Source: UBA1151 sp963579925
Lineage (GTDB): Bacteria; Chloroflexota; Dehalococcoidia; Lucifugimonadales; Lucifugimonadaceae
Direction: 5' to 3'
DNA: 27,930 nucleotides
Assembly: GCA_963579925.1 (NCBI GenBank)
Contig: CAUZJA010000011.1
Coordinates: forward strand, 1-27,930
Part shown: positions 16,028 through 24,182 of the stretch, one piece after another
How positions within the stretch are numbered: position 1 is the stretch's first letter
How the letters are laid out: every line of letters starts with the position of its first letter
Position numbers and translations under genes: made by a program
The notes under the pieces: model-generated
Told to the model about the DNA's origin: nothing
Seen by the model: the letters and a program-made list of their open reading frames with translations, nothing else
Databases searched by the model: none

Positions 16028-17499
16028 TCGTTGCACTCCTCGCCGTTCCGCTCATAGGCGCCGTTCTGGCGTTCGTAATGCCATGGGAGCGCCCGCAGCG
16101 AGCGATTCTTGTCGCCGCGGCCAGCGCGCATCTGGCATTGGTAATCGCGAGCATCATCGAGCCGCCGGGTTCGCTGCTCGATGGCTGGCTTCGTGCTGAC
16201 GATCTTGGCCTCTATGTCCTGCTCATCACCAGCGTTCTGTTCTGGGTGGCCGCCGTGTACGCCGTGGGTTATCTACAACGCGAGGCGAGCGACCCACGAT
16301 CGGACTGGGTTGATGGCGGGCTATTCTCTAACGCGCCGCAGGGTGTGTTCACGGGGTATTTGCTGCTGTTCCTGTCTGCGATGACTCTGGTGACGGTGGG
16401 CCATCATCTGGGGCTACTGTGGGTTGGCGTGGAGGCCACAACGCTGACCAGCGCGCCTCTGATCTACTTCCATCGGCATCATCGGTCACTAGAGGCGACG
16501 TGGAAGTACTTGCTGGTCGGCTCTGTTGGCATTGCACTGGCTCTTCTGGGGACGTTCTTCATCGCCGTGTCCGCCACATCTGGCGATGGCACCGCGGTGC
16601 CGATGGTCCTTGAGGATCTGATTGCCGCTGCCGATAGCCTGGACACCACCTGGCTGCACGCCGGATTCCTGTTCTTGCTAGTGGGCTACGGCACAAAGAT
16701 GGGGCTGGCTCCGCTGCACACCTGGCTGCCGGATGCGCACAGCGAGGCACCATCGTTGGTATCTGCGTTGATGTCCGGCGCGCTGCTCAACACGGCGTTC
16801 CTGGGCATTCTCCGGGCCTACCAGATAGTGGGAGCGACGGGCGACTCCGCGTTCGCCAGCCAGTTGTTAATTGCTTTCGGGTTGATCTCGATGTTCGTGG
16901 CTACCGTGTTCATGCTGCTGCAGAACGATTTCAAGCGTATTTTGGCCTACTCCAGCGTCGAGCATATGGGTATCGTCGCACTGGCCGTCGGTATCGGCGG
17001 GAGCGCCAGTTCGGGTGCCATGTTCCACGTGATGAACCACTCGCTCGCCAAGGGCCTGCTCTTCCTGATCGCCGGAAACGCGCTGGCGTTTTACCGCTCG
17101 ACGTCTGTTCGTGGAGCGCGTGGCATGCTGAAGGTTTTACCCGTGTCGGCAACGCTGTGGCTGATCGGTTTTCTGGCGATCACGGGTACGCCGCCGTTTG
17201 GGACGTTTTTCAGCGAGTTCATCGTGTTGCAGGCGATATTTGAGTCCGGCCGCAACGTGGTTGCGGTGGCTTACTTGCTGATGCTGGCGCTCATATTCAC
17301 CGCAATGACGGCGGTGGTCTTGCGCATGGTGCAAGGCACGCCGTTGATCGCCACCACCAGCCGAGTTCGAGAGCCGCTGTCGTCGGTTGTGCCGCCGGCT
17401 CTGCTTGCGATTGGCGTGCTGGTATCTGGGTTCTATCTGCCTCCGACGATTCGGACGCTGATGGACAATGCAGCGGTCTTGATTGAGATTGGCGGCTAA
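16024..17499 (+). CDS. hyfF: HyfF/NuoN-M-like antiporter subunit
   Basis: 491 residues starting at ATG 16024 in an ATGA overlap with hyfE. It is a second antiporter-like subunit with about fourteen hydrophobic segments. Glu137 lies in LLWVGVEATTLTSAPL, Lys225 in GYGTKMGLAPLHTWLPDAH and His232 in the same motif. DFKRILAYSSVEHMGIVAL forms the broken-helix region. The position matching the second antiporter lysine reads ALLNTAFLG, so Asn replaces Lys; this also seems usual in HyfF-type proteins. The GHHLGLLWVG helix carries extra histidines. With hyfB it supplies two putative ion channels, so the complex should be able to pump if a redox reaction drives it. It ends 17 bases inside the next reading frame. 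Confidence 0.92.
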   Translation: MIVALLAVPLIGAVLAFVMPWERPQRAILVAAASAHLALVIASIIEPPGSLLDGWLRADDLGLYVLLITSVLFWVAAVYAVGYLQREASDPRSDWVDGGLFSNAPQGVFTGYLLLFLSAMTLVTVGHHLGLLWVGVEATTLTSAPLIYFHRHHRSLEATWKYLLVGSVGIALALLGTFFIAVSATSGDGTAVPMVLEDLIAAADSLDTTWLHAGFLFLLVGYGTKMGLAPLHTWLPDAHSEAPSLVSALMSGALLNTAFLGILRAYQIVGATGDSAFASQLLIAFGLISMFVATVFMLLQNDFKRILAYSSVEHMGIVALAVGIGGSASSGAMFHVMNHSLAKGLLFLIAGNALAFYRSTSVRGARGMLKVLPVSATLWLIGFLAITGTPPFGTFFSEFIVLQAIFESGRNVVAVAYLLMLALIFTAMTAVVLRMVQGTPLIATTSRVREPLSSVVPPALLAIGVLVSGFYLPPTIRTLMDNAAVLIEIGG

Positions 17500-18964
17500 G
17501 GCACCAGTGCATATTTTGAAGAATGGCCAATCCATGCTATCGGCAGAGATTCCCGAACGACCGTTCGAGGAGTTTCGAGCGACGCTGGTCGGGGCGACGC
17601 AGCATGGCTCACGGATAGTCAGCCTCACAGCAGGGCCACTTAGCGACGGTGGAGCCACGCTGACGGTTGTCGTAGCGGACGATATCAACGGGACTCTTCA
17701 CGTCCTCAAAACGCAGGTTGACGACTCGTATCCTTCTCTCACGCCTATGCTCCCGTCTGTGCACCTGTTTGAACGTGAGATTCGAGAGAATCTGGGCCTC
17801 ACGCCCATCGGACACCCGTGGCTCAAGAGCGTGCGCAGCCATGAAGACCCGGATGAACATCCCTTCTTCACGATGGCTGGCAAGGATGTGCACGAAGTGG
17901 CCGTGGGGCCGGTACACGCAGGCGTCATCGAACCGGGGCACTTCCGATTTCAATGCACCGGTGAAGTGGTGCAGCATCTGGAAGTGCAGTTGGGCTACCA
18001 GCATCGCGGTGTGGAAGTTGAGTTGGCGGGTGGACCGCACAGACGCACGATGTCTCAGATCGAGACCGTGGCGGGAGACACCACTATTGGCCACGCCATT
18101 GCATATTGTGAAGTGCTTGAGGCGTTGTCGGGTGCCGTGGTGCCGGAACGAGCGCAGGCATTGCGTGCTCTCGCGTTAGAGCTTGAACGATTGGCGAACC
18201 ACGTTGGTGATATTGGTGCGATTGCGAACGATATCGGATACCTGCCGACTGCGGCATTCTGCGGACGATTGCGTGGTGATCTGCTGAACATAACTACCAC
18301 GCTCACCGGTAGTCGTATGGGCCGGAGTTTTGTTCGCCCCGGAGGCGTGACGCTGGATGTAGACGCGGCGATGGTCAAAGCGCTTCAGGCGACATTAGAA
18401 GCGGCGCGGGCTGAGTGTGCCGATGCCACGAGCCTGCTGTTCGCCTCCCGCTCGTCTGTGGCCAGGATGACCGGCACTGGCATCGTCACCGAAGACGAGA
18501 GCCGGGAGCTGGGTGTTGTGGGTGTGGCGGCGCGGGCGAGCGGAGTGGCGATTGACGTGCGAACTCATCATCCCACGGGCTGGTACGCGTCAGCAGGTCT
18601 GCCGCCAGCGACGCAGTCAGACGGCGACGTTCTGGCGCGAGTCAACGTTCGACAGTCCGAGATTGATCAGTCGTTTGAGGCAGTGAAAAACATTCTTGAA
18701 TCGCTGCCAGATGGCTCGATACGAGTGGAGTCATCGGGTCTCAAGAGCGACAGCTTTGCTGTGAGCATGGTGGAGGGTTGGCGGGGCGAAATTGTTCACG
18801 TCGCTTCAACCGATTCCGATGGTCGATTCGCCACGTACAAGATCATCGATCCCTCGTTCCACAACTGGGCGGGGCTGATGACTGCCATGCGAGGTGAGGG
18901 GATTTCCGACTTCCCGCTCTGCAACAAATCATTCAACCTTTCGTACTGCGGATTCGACCTGTGA
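17483..18964 (+). CDS. hyfG: HyfG/HycE-like large subunit lacking all NiFe cysteine ligands (Ehr type)
   Basis: 493 residues if started at TTG 17483. GTG 17507, with AAGG five bases upstream, or ATG 17534 are possible and would remove 8 or 17 residues. Residues 1-120 form a NuoC-like (30-kDa) domain and 140-493 a NuoD/HycE-like (49-kDa) domain. Family marks include GPVHAGVIEPGHFRF (142-156), LGYQHRGVE (170-178) and LERLANHVGDIG (234-245). Where NiFe hydrogenases have CGxC the sequence reads ETVAGDTTIGH (Ala197, Thr200). Where they have DPCxxC it reads DPSFHN (Ser458, Asn461). All four metal-binding cysteines are therefore absent and no NiFe centre can form. The region aligned by eye with the complex I quinone tyrosine also lacks a Tyr. 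The C-terminus DFPLCNKSFNLSYCGFDL is typical of Ehr-like proteins. The reaction is unknown. Confidence 0.92.
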   Translation: MRLAAKAPVHILKNGQSMLSAEIPERPFEEFRATLVGATQHGSRIVSLTAGPLSDGGATLTVVVADDINGTLHVLKTQVDDSYPSLTPMLPSVHLFEREIRENLGLTPIGHPWLKSVRSHEDPDEHPFFTMAGKDVHEVAVGPVHAGVIEPGHFRFQCTGEVVQHLEVQLGYQHRGVEVELAGGPHRRTMSQIETVAGDTTIGHAIAYCEVLEALSGAVVPERAQALRALALELERLANHVGDIGAIANDIGYLPTAAFCGRLRGDLLNITTTLTGSRMGRSFVRPGGVTLDVDAAMVKALQATLEAARAECADATSLLFASRSSVARMTGTGIVTEDESRELGVVGVAARASGVAIDVRTHHPTGWYASAGLPPATQSDGDVLARVNVRQSEIDQSFEAVKNILESLPDGSIRVESSGLKSDSFAVSMVEGWRGEIVHVASTDSDGRFATYKIIDPSFHNWAGLMTAMRGEGISDFPLCNKSFNLSYCGFDL

Positions 18965-18979
18965 TGCGGAGTTACTCAG

Positions 18980-19759
18980 ATGTTTAAACTGCTTCGTACC
19001 CGGCAACGTCAGGGCCACCAGACCACGGGCTTCCCGAATGAACTGCCGCAACTTCCGGCGCGCTTCCGCGGGAGGCCGATTATCGACAGCTCAAAGTGCG
19101 CCAACGGCTGCACAGAGTGCGTCGACTCATGCCCCACGGGCGCGATCGAGATATCCGAGGGTAAGCCGCAGTTGGATCTGGGCAAGTGCACGTTCTGTCT
19201 GGAATGTACCGAGGCATGCCCTGAAGACGCCATCGCATTCACACCGAATTTCCAGCTCGCCACCTCAAAACGAGATGACCTGATCATTGGCGATGACACC
19301 ATGCGATTGGCAGATGCGCTCGATAAGAAGAGCCGTGCGCTGTTTGGGCGCTCACTTGCATTCCGTCAGGTCAGCGCCGGCGGATGCAATGGCTGCGAGG
19401 CGGAGATCAACGCCCTCAGCAACGTGGTGTTCGACCTGAGCCGCTTCGGCATCTCGATGGTCGCCTCACCGCGCCACGCAGACGGGCTGATTATCACCGG
19501 CCCGGTAACGCACAACATGCGCGGCGCACTGGAAACGACCTATAACGCCGTGCCTGATCCAAAGCTTGTCGTTGCGGTCGGCGGCTGCGCCATCTCCGGC
19601 GGCCCATTCAGGGACATGTCCGCCGTCAACAACGGCGCTGAGTCAGTGGTTCCCGTCGACCTCTACGTCCCCGGCTGCCCGCCACATCCGCTGACGATTC
19701 TGGATGGATTGCTGCGACTACTTGGGCGGATTGAAGACGGCGAACGCTCCTCGAAGTAA
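18980..19759 (+). CDS. hyfI: Fused ferredoxin (HyfH-like) and small subunit (HyfI/NuoB-like)
   Basis: 259 residues, with GGAG eight bases before ATG 18980. The N-terminal part carries two 4Fe-4S motifs: Cys40, 44, 47, 51 (spaced CxxxCxxCxxxCP, with one extra residue in the first gap) and Cys70, 73, 76, 80 (CxxCxxCxxxCP). From about residue 120 it becomes a NuoB/HycG-like small subunit with Cys136 and Cys139 (SAGGCNGCEAE), Cys203 (VAVGGCAISGGPF) and Cys233 (PGCPPHP), the ligands of the proximal (N2-type) cluster. Three clusters are therefore predicted in one chain, where Escherichia coli Hyf/Hyc uses two proteins. The intact electron wire contrasts with the missing NiFe site in the partner. 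The final gene of the operon, followed 22 bases later by a strong terminator. Confidence 0.93.
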   Translation: MFKLLRTRQRQGHQTTGFPNELPQLPARFRGRPIIDSSKCANGCTECVDSCPTGAIEISEGKPQLDLGKCTFCLECTEACPEDAIAFTPNFQLATSKRDDLIIGDDTMRLADALDKKSRALFGRSLAFRQVSAGGCNGCEAEINALSNVVFDLSRFGISMVASPRHADGLIITGPVTHNMRGALETTYNAVPDPKLVVAVGGCAISGGPFRDMSAVNNGAESVVPVDLYVPGCPPHPLTILDGLLRLLGRIEDGERSSK

Positions 19760-19781
19760 CCGCCTATTCGCAATCTGGGCT

Positions 19782-19824
19782 GTCATCGGACTGGCCGACC
19801 GGCCAGTCCGATGACGTTTTTTTT
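19782..19824 (+). terminator. Intrinsic terminator of the Ehr operon
   Basis: A perfect 15-bp stem (GTCATCGGACTGGCC at 19782-19796, with its reverse complement at 19801-19815), a four-base loop GACC, then G and eight T (19817-19824). It is a textbook rho-independent terminator on the plus strand, 22 bases after the fused iron-sulfur subunit gene. No T run follows on the minus strand, so it should act in one direction only. Confidence 0.95.
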
Positions 19825-19851
19825 GGCTTGGGATCTGCAGGTTCCGAAGGT

Positions 19852-19944
19852 TCATGCAGTCGGAGCGGATGCAGTTTCGTCGCTTCCGCAGGCTGCAGAA
19901 AGAGCCATGACGAAAAGTGTCAGTGCGATAAAGACTTGCTTCAT
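19852..19944 (-). CDS. Short lipoprotein ORF (30 residues), coupled to the kinase gene
   Basis: Reading down from ATG 19944 gives MKQVFIALTLFVMALSAACG, followed by SDETASAPTA and a TGA. A basic start, hydrophobic core and the SAAC lipobox before Cys19 are a clear lipoprotein signal peptide, so the product would be exported and lipid-anchored. The ATG overlaps by one base the stop codon where the kinase-ATPase coding sequence would end (TGATG), a sign of translational coupling. At 30 residues it is a signal peptide with almost no mature part. Another frame continues as EPSEPADPKPKK, a linker-like sequence, so a one-base loss may have shortened a longer lipoprotein. Confidence 0.6.
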   Translation of the reverse strand: MKQVFIALTLFVMALSAACGSDETASAPTA

Positions 19945-22900
19945 CACGCCTTCAACACATCCCGCTGCGCCAGCACCCGCTCCAGAAACGAGTTCATGCC
20001 GATCCTCGGGCGATGTCTATCGCTTCGTCGTGAAGTTCGCTGGCTTTCTCAGCATCACCAGGCGCGACTCGTTCGTTGAGCAAGTTCCCGTAGTCAAACG
20101 CGCTGATTGCCTGAGATGGGAGATATTCCACTTGGGTCGATTCCTGATGCGCACGAATCACAATCTCAATCGCCTCATCATTTCGGCCCAGCGCGTGCAG
20201 CGCCCGACTTTCTCCCAAAGATGAATGAATCCCCGCATTCCCAAAAAGTTCTTCCTCTTGTTGGAGCCGTTTCAAGCAACGCTCCAGGGAAGTCAGGTCC
20301 TGGGCTGCAATTACGTACGGCAAAACAAATATTCGTGGCACATCGAATGATCCGGGCGACCGAGCGCTTTCAAAACGCATCAACCCTCTGTCCTCATACG
20401 CAGAGATAATCCAATCTGGACGCTCCAGCGCCTGACCTGTAATCCACCAACGGGCCAGGGACGCCCAATTGAACCCCACCATGTCAAACTGCGTATTTTC
20501 GCCCGGAATTAGATCAAGGCGCTAAAGGAAGTCGCCAATAGCCCGGTCCCCTTCTTCCACATTTCCCGCTGTGTACATCGCAGCGCAAACAGCTCCAATC
20601 AGACGAGTGTCGTCTTGATCGACTTCCAGTCCAAGGGCGGCCGATTCAAGGGACGCTGCAATGTCGCCGATGGCTACCATCGCCCAGGTCATCGCCGAGA
20701 GCGCCCCGACGATGCGATTCCGGTCTCCAATGATCTGCGCAGGCCGAAGTGATCTCTCCGCAGACAGGTGGCCTTCGCTCCCTCGACCTCGGCGCAAATA
20801 AGCAGGTGCGAGTGTGAATGCGACCTGCGAAGTGAGTTTGTGGTCCTCTGGGTCGTGATTCAGAGAAAGAGCCGTCTCTCCCTCGGCGATAATCGAGTCG
20901 CTATCTGCCGTAAAGATAATCACTCTGGATCTACCGGCAGCAATTCTGGCCTTCACAGACCTGCTCCCAAGTGACTCAGCCAACTCAGATGCCTCTTTAA
21001 ATGCATCCTCTGCACCGGCATAGTCTGAGAGTTCAGCGCCGCGGAATCTTCCGAGTTTGCTCCACAGCAACGCCGTCTCCAGCGATGACGGATCCTGCAA
21101 CTTCAACGCACGCTCTATAAGTTGAATTCCTCCCGTATCAGTGACCGCATGCTCGTCAAACCCCGCGACCATTGAATAAGCCATGGCTGGTTCAATCTCA
21201 CGCTCGAATATCGACATGGCCTGGCGCATGTCATCGACTACGGCCCACTTATCAGTACGTGACCCGAGTGCATGCTTTGCACGGGCGTATCCGGAAAGTA
21301 CACCCGCTGCAATCAGATCATCTCTTCCCGGCTCAAGCGAGGCCCACGCTCGCTCAAACTGAGGCAGAGCGTGGTCAAATGAGTAGCGAACAATTGCGTC
21401 ATTCCCTGCTGCCAGGGCGTACTTGACCACGCCTTCAGAGCCCAACACAGTCTCAGCCTCAGCGAAATGCTCTCCAAGCTCCGCTGCATGCTCTTCCGCC
21501 TCATCCCCGTAAAACTCTTCCAGCGCCTGCGCAACGCGGGCGTGCATGCGCACCGTGCGGTTGGCTAATAGCTCTGAGGTGAGAGTCTCCTGCATAAGCG
21601 CGTGCGTGAACTGGTAGAGGCCTACTTCCGACGGGTCTTCCTCCACGACGCGGGCGTTCAGCGCCTCATCCAGCACGTCCAGAAGCATGTTCTCTGAAAC
21701 GTCGTCGACCAGTCGTAGCAAGACACCAAAGCGGAACTGGCGACCATTTACAGCAGCGATGGTGAGAACCTCGTTGCAGCGCTCAGAAAGTCTGTCCAAC
21801 CTGCGCCCAATGACCTCTCGTACACCCTCGGGAATACGAATCTCACATGAACTGGTGCCGCCCGCCGTCTTTGCGCCGGACGCAATGTCTCCTTCCTGGA
21901 TCAAGAGCCGGACTGTCTCAGTGATGAAGAGCGGGTTGCCTTCTGTCTGCGTGTACACCGCGTCGATGAGACCTGCTGGCGGTGTCAGGCCTGCGGCAAT
22001 CTCGATAAATCGGCCAACGTCCTCCCGGGTTAGCCCTCGCAACAGCACCCGGTCGAAGAGGCGCTCGCGGGTGAGTTCGCCAAGCGTCATCGACAGTGGA
22101 TGCCGACGGTTGAGTTCCATATCGCGGTAGTTGCCGACGATCATCAGCCTGGAGTTGCCAAGCTCACGCGCCAGGAACTCCAGAAGCATCAAGCTCGGCC
22201 TGTCAGCCCAGTGCAGGTCTTCCAGCATCAGCGTGATGGGCTTCGTGCTTGCGGCGGTCTTCAGAAACGTGGAAATGGAGTCGAAGAGCCTGAAACGCGC
22301 CGATTCCGGGTCGTCGATGTGCGATGGCGCCTGCACATCTGGCAGACGTTCCAACACGTCAGGCACGATCTCAGCGATCACCGATGCGGTGCTGCCCATT
22401 TCGCGGCGAACCGTCTCCGCATCGTTTTCCGTGACATAGCTACGAATTGCCTGCACCCACGGCCAGTACGGCGGTGCACCTCCGCCCTCGTAACAACGCC
22501 CCCAGAGCACCTGCCCGCCGCGCATGGACGCGTACGTGGCCAACTCTTGCGCGGTACGGGTCTTCCCAATGCCGGGTTCGCCAACCAGCGCCACCATCTT
22601 GCCATGGCCGCCAAGCGTGTCCTCAAAACCGGCCTTCAGAGCGTCCATCTCACGGTGCCGGCCGACGAAGACGCCAGAGGCCATGGCATCCAGCGAGCCG
22701 GCCCCATTCCCGCTCCCTTTTGCCCCGGGAGATGAATGGGGTGAGGGGGCTGTTGAAGTATCAATCGCCCCGATAACCGACAACACGTCGCTGGCTGACT
22801 CCGGTCGCTCGCCCGGATCCTTCGACATCAGCCTCATAATCAGAGAATCAAGTTGCGCTAGAATCTCTTGGTTATGCCAGCTTGGCGCAACGGGCGGTGT

Positions 22901-23840
22901 GTTGATGTGCTGCCCGATGATGGCAATATCGTCGTCGCCCATGAACGGCCTGCGACCGGTCACCATTTCGTAGAGCATTGTTCCGAGTGAATAGAGTCAG
23001 ATTGTGCAGTGACTTCACCGCCGGTTGCCTGCTCTGGTGGCATGTAGCTCACCGTACCGACCATCATCTTTTCCTGCGTGAGGCGGGAACGATCAAGCGA
23101 AAGTGCGAGACCGAAATCACCGATGCGCACCGTCGCTTGTCCTGAGCCTGTCGAAGGGTCAGTAAGCCAGACGTTTCCAGGCTTCAAATCACGATGAATG
23201 ATGCCCTTGCCATGTGCAAACTCGAGGCCAGAAAGAATTTCACTCGCGATACGCAGCGCATCTTCAAGCGGCAATCTGCCATCTTCAACGCCGTCGATCA
23301 GCGCCTCGATGTCACCGCCGCTCATGAGCGGCTGGACCATGTATGGCTGGCCGTTTTCCTCGCCCAGGTCAAAGATCGGCATGAGATTGGGGTGGTCGCC
23401 AAGCCGTACCATCGCCTGCGCTTCGCGGGTGATGCGCTGTCGTGCAGCTACATCGAGCCCTTCCGCCTTGATCAGGCCAAACGCCACGTCACGATCAAGC
23501 GTGGTGTCGTGTGCCAGATAGACCCGCTTCTTGCCGCCTTCGCCCAGCAAACCTTTGACCACGTTCGGCCACCGGCCAATGATTCGGGTAACTCCATTGA
23601 GGATGCTGCTGCGGGTGGGGTGCTCGTGATGGTGGGTGAAGCGTCCGAGGCAGGTTCGAGCATGATTGCGGTCTCTCGACCGGCAGCCTCAATAAACGCC
23701 TGCGCATCCTCGTTGTCGAGGTCGAGTCGAAGCACCCCATCACACAATTCCCGAACGCGCGCCCACTCCAGCGAATCAACCGCTTGATCCACCTGATCCA
23801 ACAGGGCGTCGATGCGCCGCTGCACACGCTCAGTAGGCAT
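19944..23840 (-). pseudogene. Ser/Thr protein kinase-AAA/NB-ARC-like ATPase-TPR regulator, broken by three frameshifts and one stop
   Basis: Starting at ATG 23840, about 92 residues form an N-terminal helical region, then the kinase begins in another frame. Near 23564 one base appears lost: AGGR, then VVKGLLGEGGKKRVYLAHDT. The kinase shows the Gly-rich loop LGEGGKKRV, a lysine in GLIKAEG, HRDLKPGNV and IGDFGLA. Near 22996 a second loss separates AQSD from LYSLGTMLYEMVTGRRPF. Then follow a predicted ATPase (Walker A GEPGIGKT, Walker B LMLEDLHWAD) and TPR-like helical repeats. An in-frame TAG at 20522-20524 precedes RLDLIPGENTQFDMVGFNWA. Near 20004 a third loss shifts the end, GMNSFLERVLAQRDVLKA, to a stop at 19944. 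Repaired, it is about 1,300 residues, like the PknK/cyclase-associated multidomain regulators of Chloroflexota. As sequenced it cannot make a full protein. Confidence 0.88.
23140..23158 (-). repeat. Dispersed 19-base repeat (copy 2) inside the kinase domain
   Basis: On the minus strand this reads CCCTTCGACAGGCTCAGGA, matching copy 1 (324-342) at 18 of 19 bases. In the kinase frame it adds PSTGSGQA between NVWLTD and TVRIGDFG. Kinases normally have only a short turn there, so the repeat looks like an in-frame insertion of about 24 bases. Confidence 0.75.
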
Positions 23841-23996
23841 AGCAGGGATACTAAACGAAATTGGCTAGCTCAGGGGCCCTGAACTGTTGCCCAGCTGAGA
23901 AGCAATGGCACTTCACAGACCGTTGATTACCCAACTGGGCGAAATGACCTCAGTTGCGGGGTGAATCCCTGTCATCTCTGTACTTGGTGCTTCTAA

Positions 23997-24182
23997 TTAC
24001 CATGGGGGTTGCTCCTCAATTATTGCGCCGTGTTCTGCGAATCCATAATTACGACCGGTCCAAGAGTTCAAGTAATAAGGCAAACCGGGGCCGTACTTGT
24101 CGGGCTGCCCACCGGTGAACCCAAACACAGCATAGGAGTGCAGATTACTGTTGTATGCCTCAAGCAATCCCGCTATTTGCTT
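23997..24182 (-). pseudogene. Coding-like 61-codon tail in frame after the TIR gene's TAG
   Basis: Immediately after the TAG of the TIR gene (24183-24185) the same frame stays open for 61 codons to TAA at 23997. The translation, beginning KQIAGLLEAYNSNLHSYAVF and later GPGLPYYLNSWTGRNYGFAE, is rich in Tyr, Trp, Asn and Gly and looks like real protein. The H-S-Y-A-V-F-G-F and L-N-S-W segments faintly recall the His and Asn regions of papain-like peptidases, but this is a weak resemblance. It has no ATG; a TTG at codon 6 lacks a good ribosome-binding site. It could be a C-terminal extension lost by a nonsense change, readthrough sequence, or the remnant of another gene. Confidence 0.4.

Noticed and set aside
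12380..19759. A working NiFe hydrogenase or formate hydrogenlyase
   Set aside because: The large subunit lacks all four metal-binding cysteines, and no hyp or formate dehydrogenase genes are in the window.
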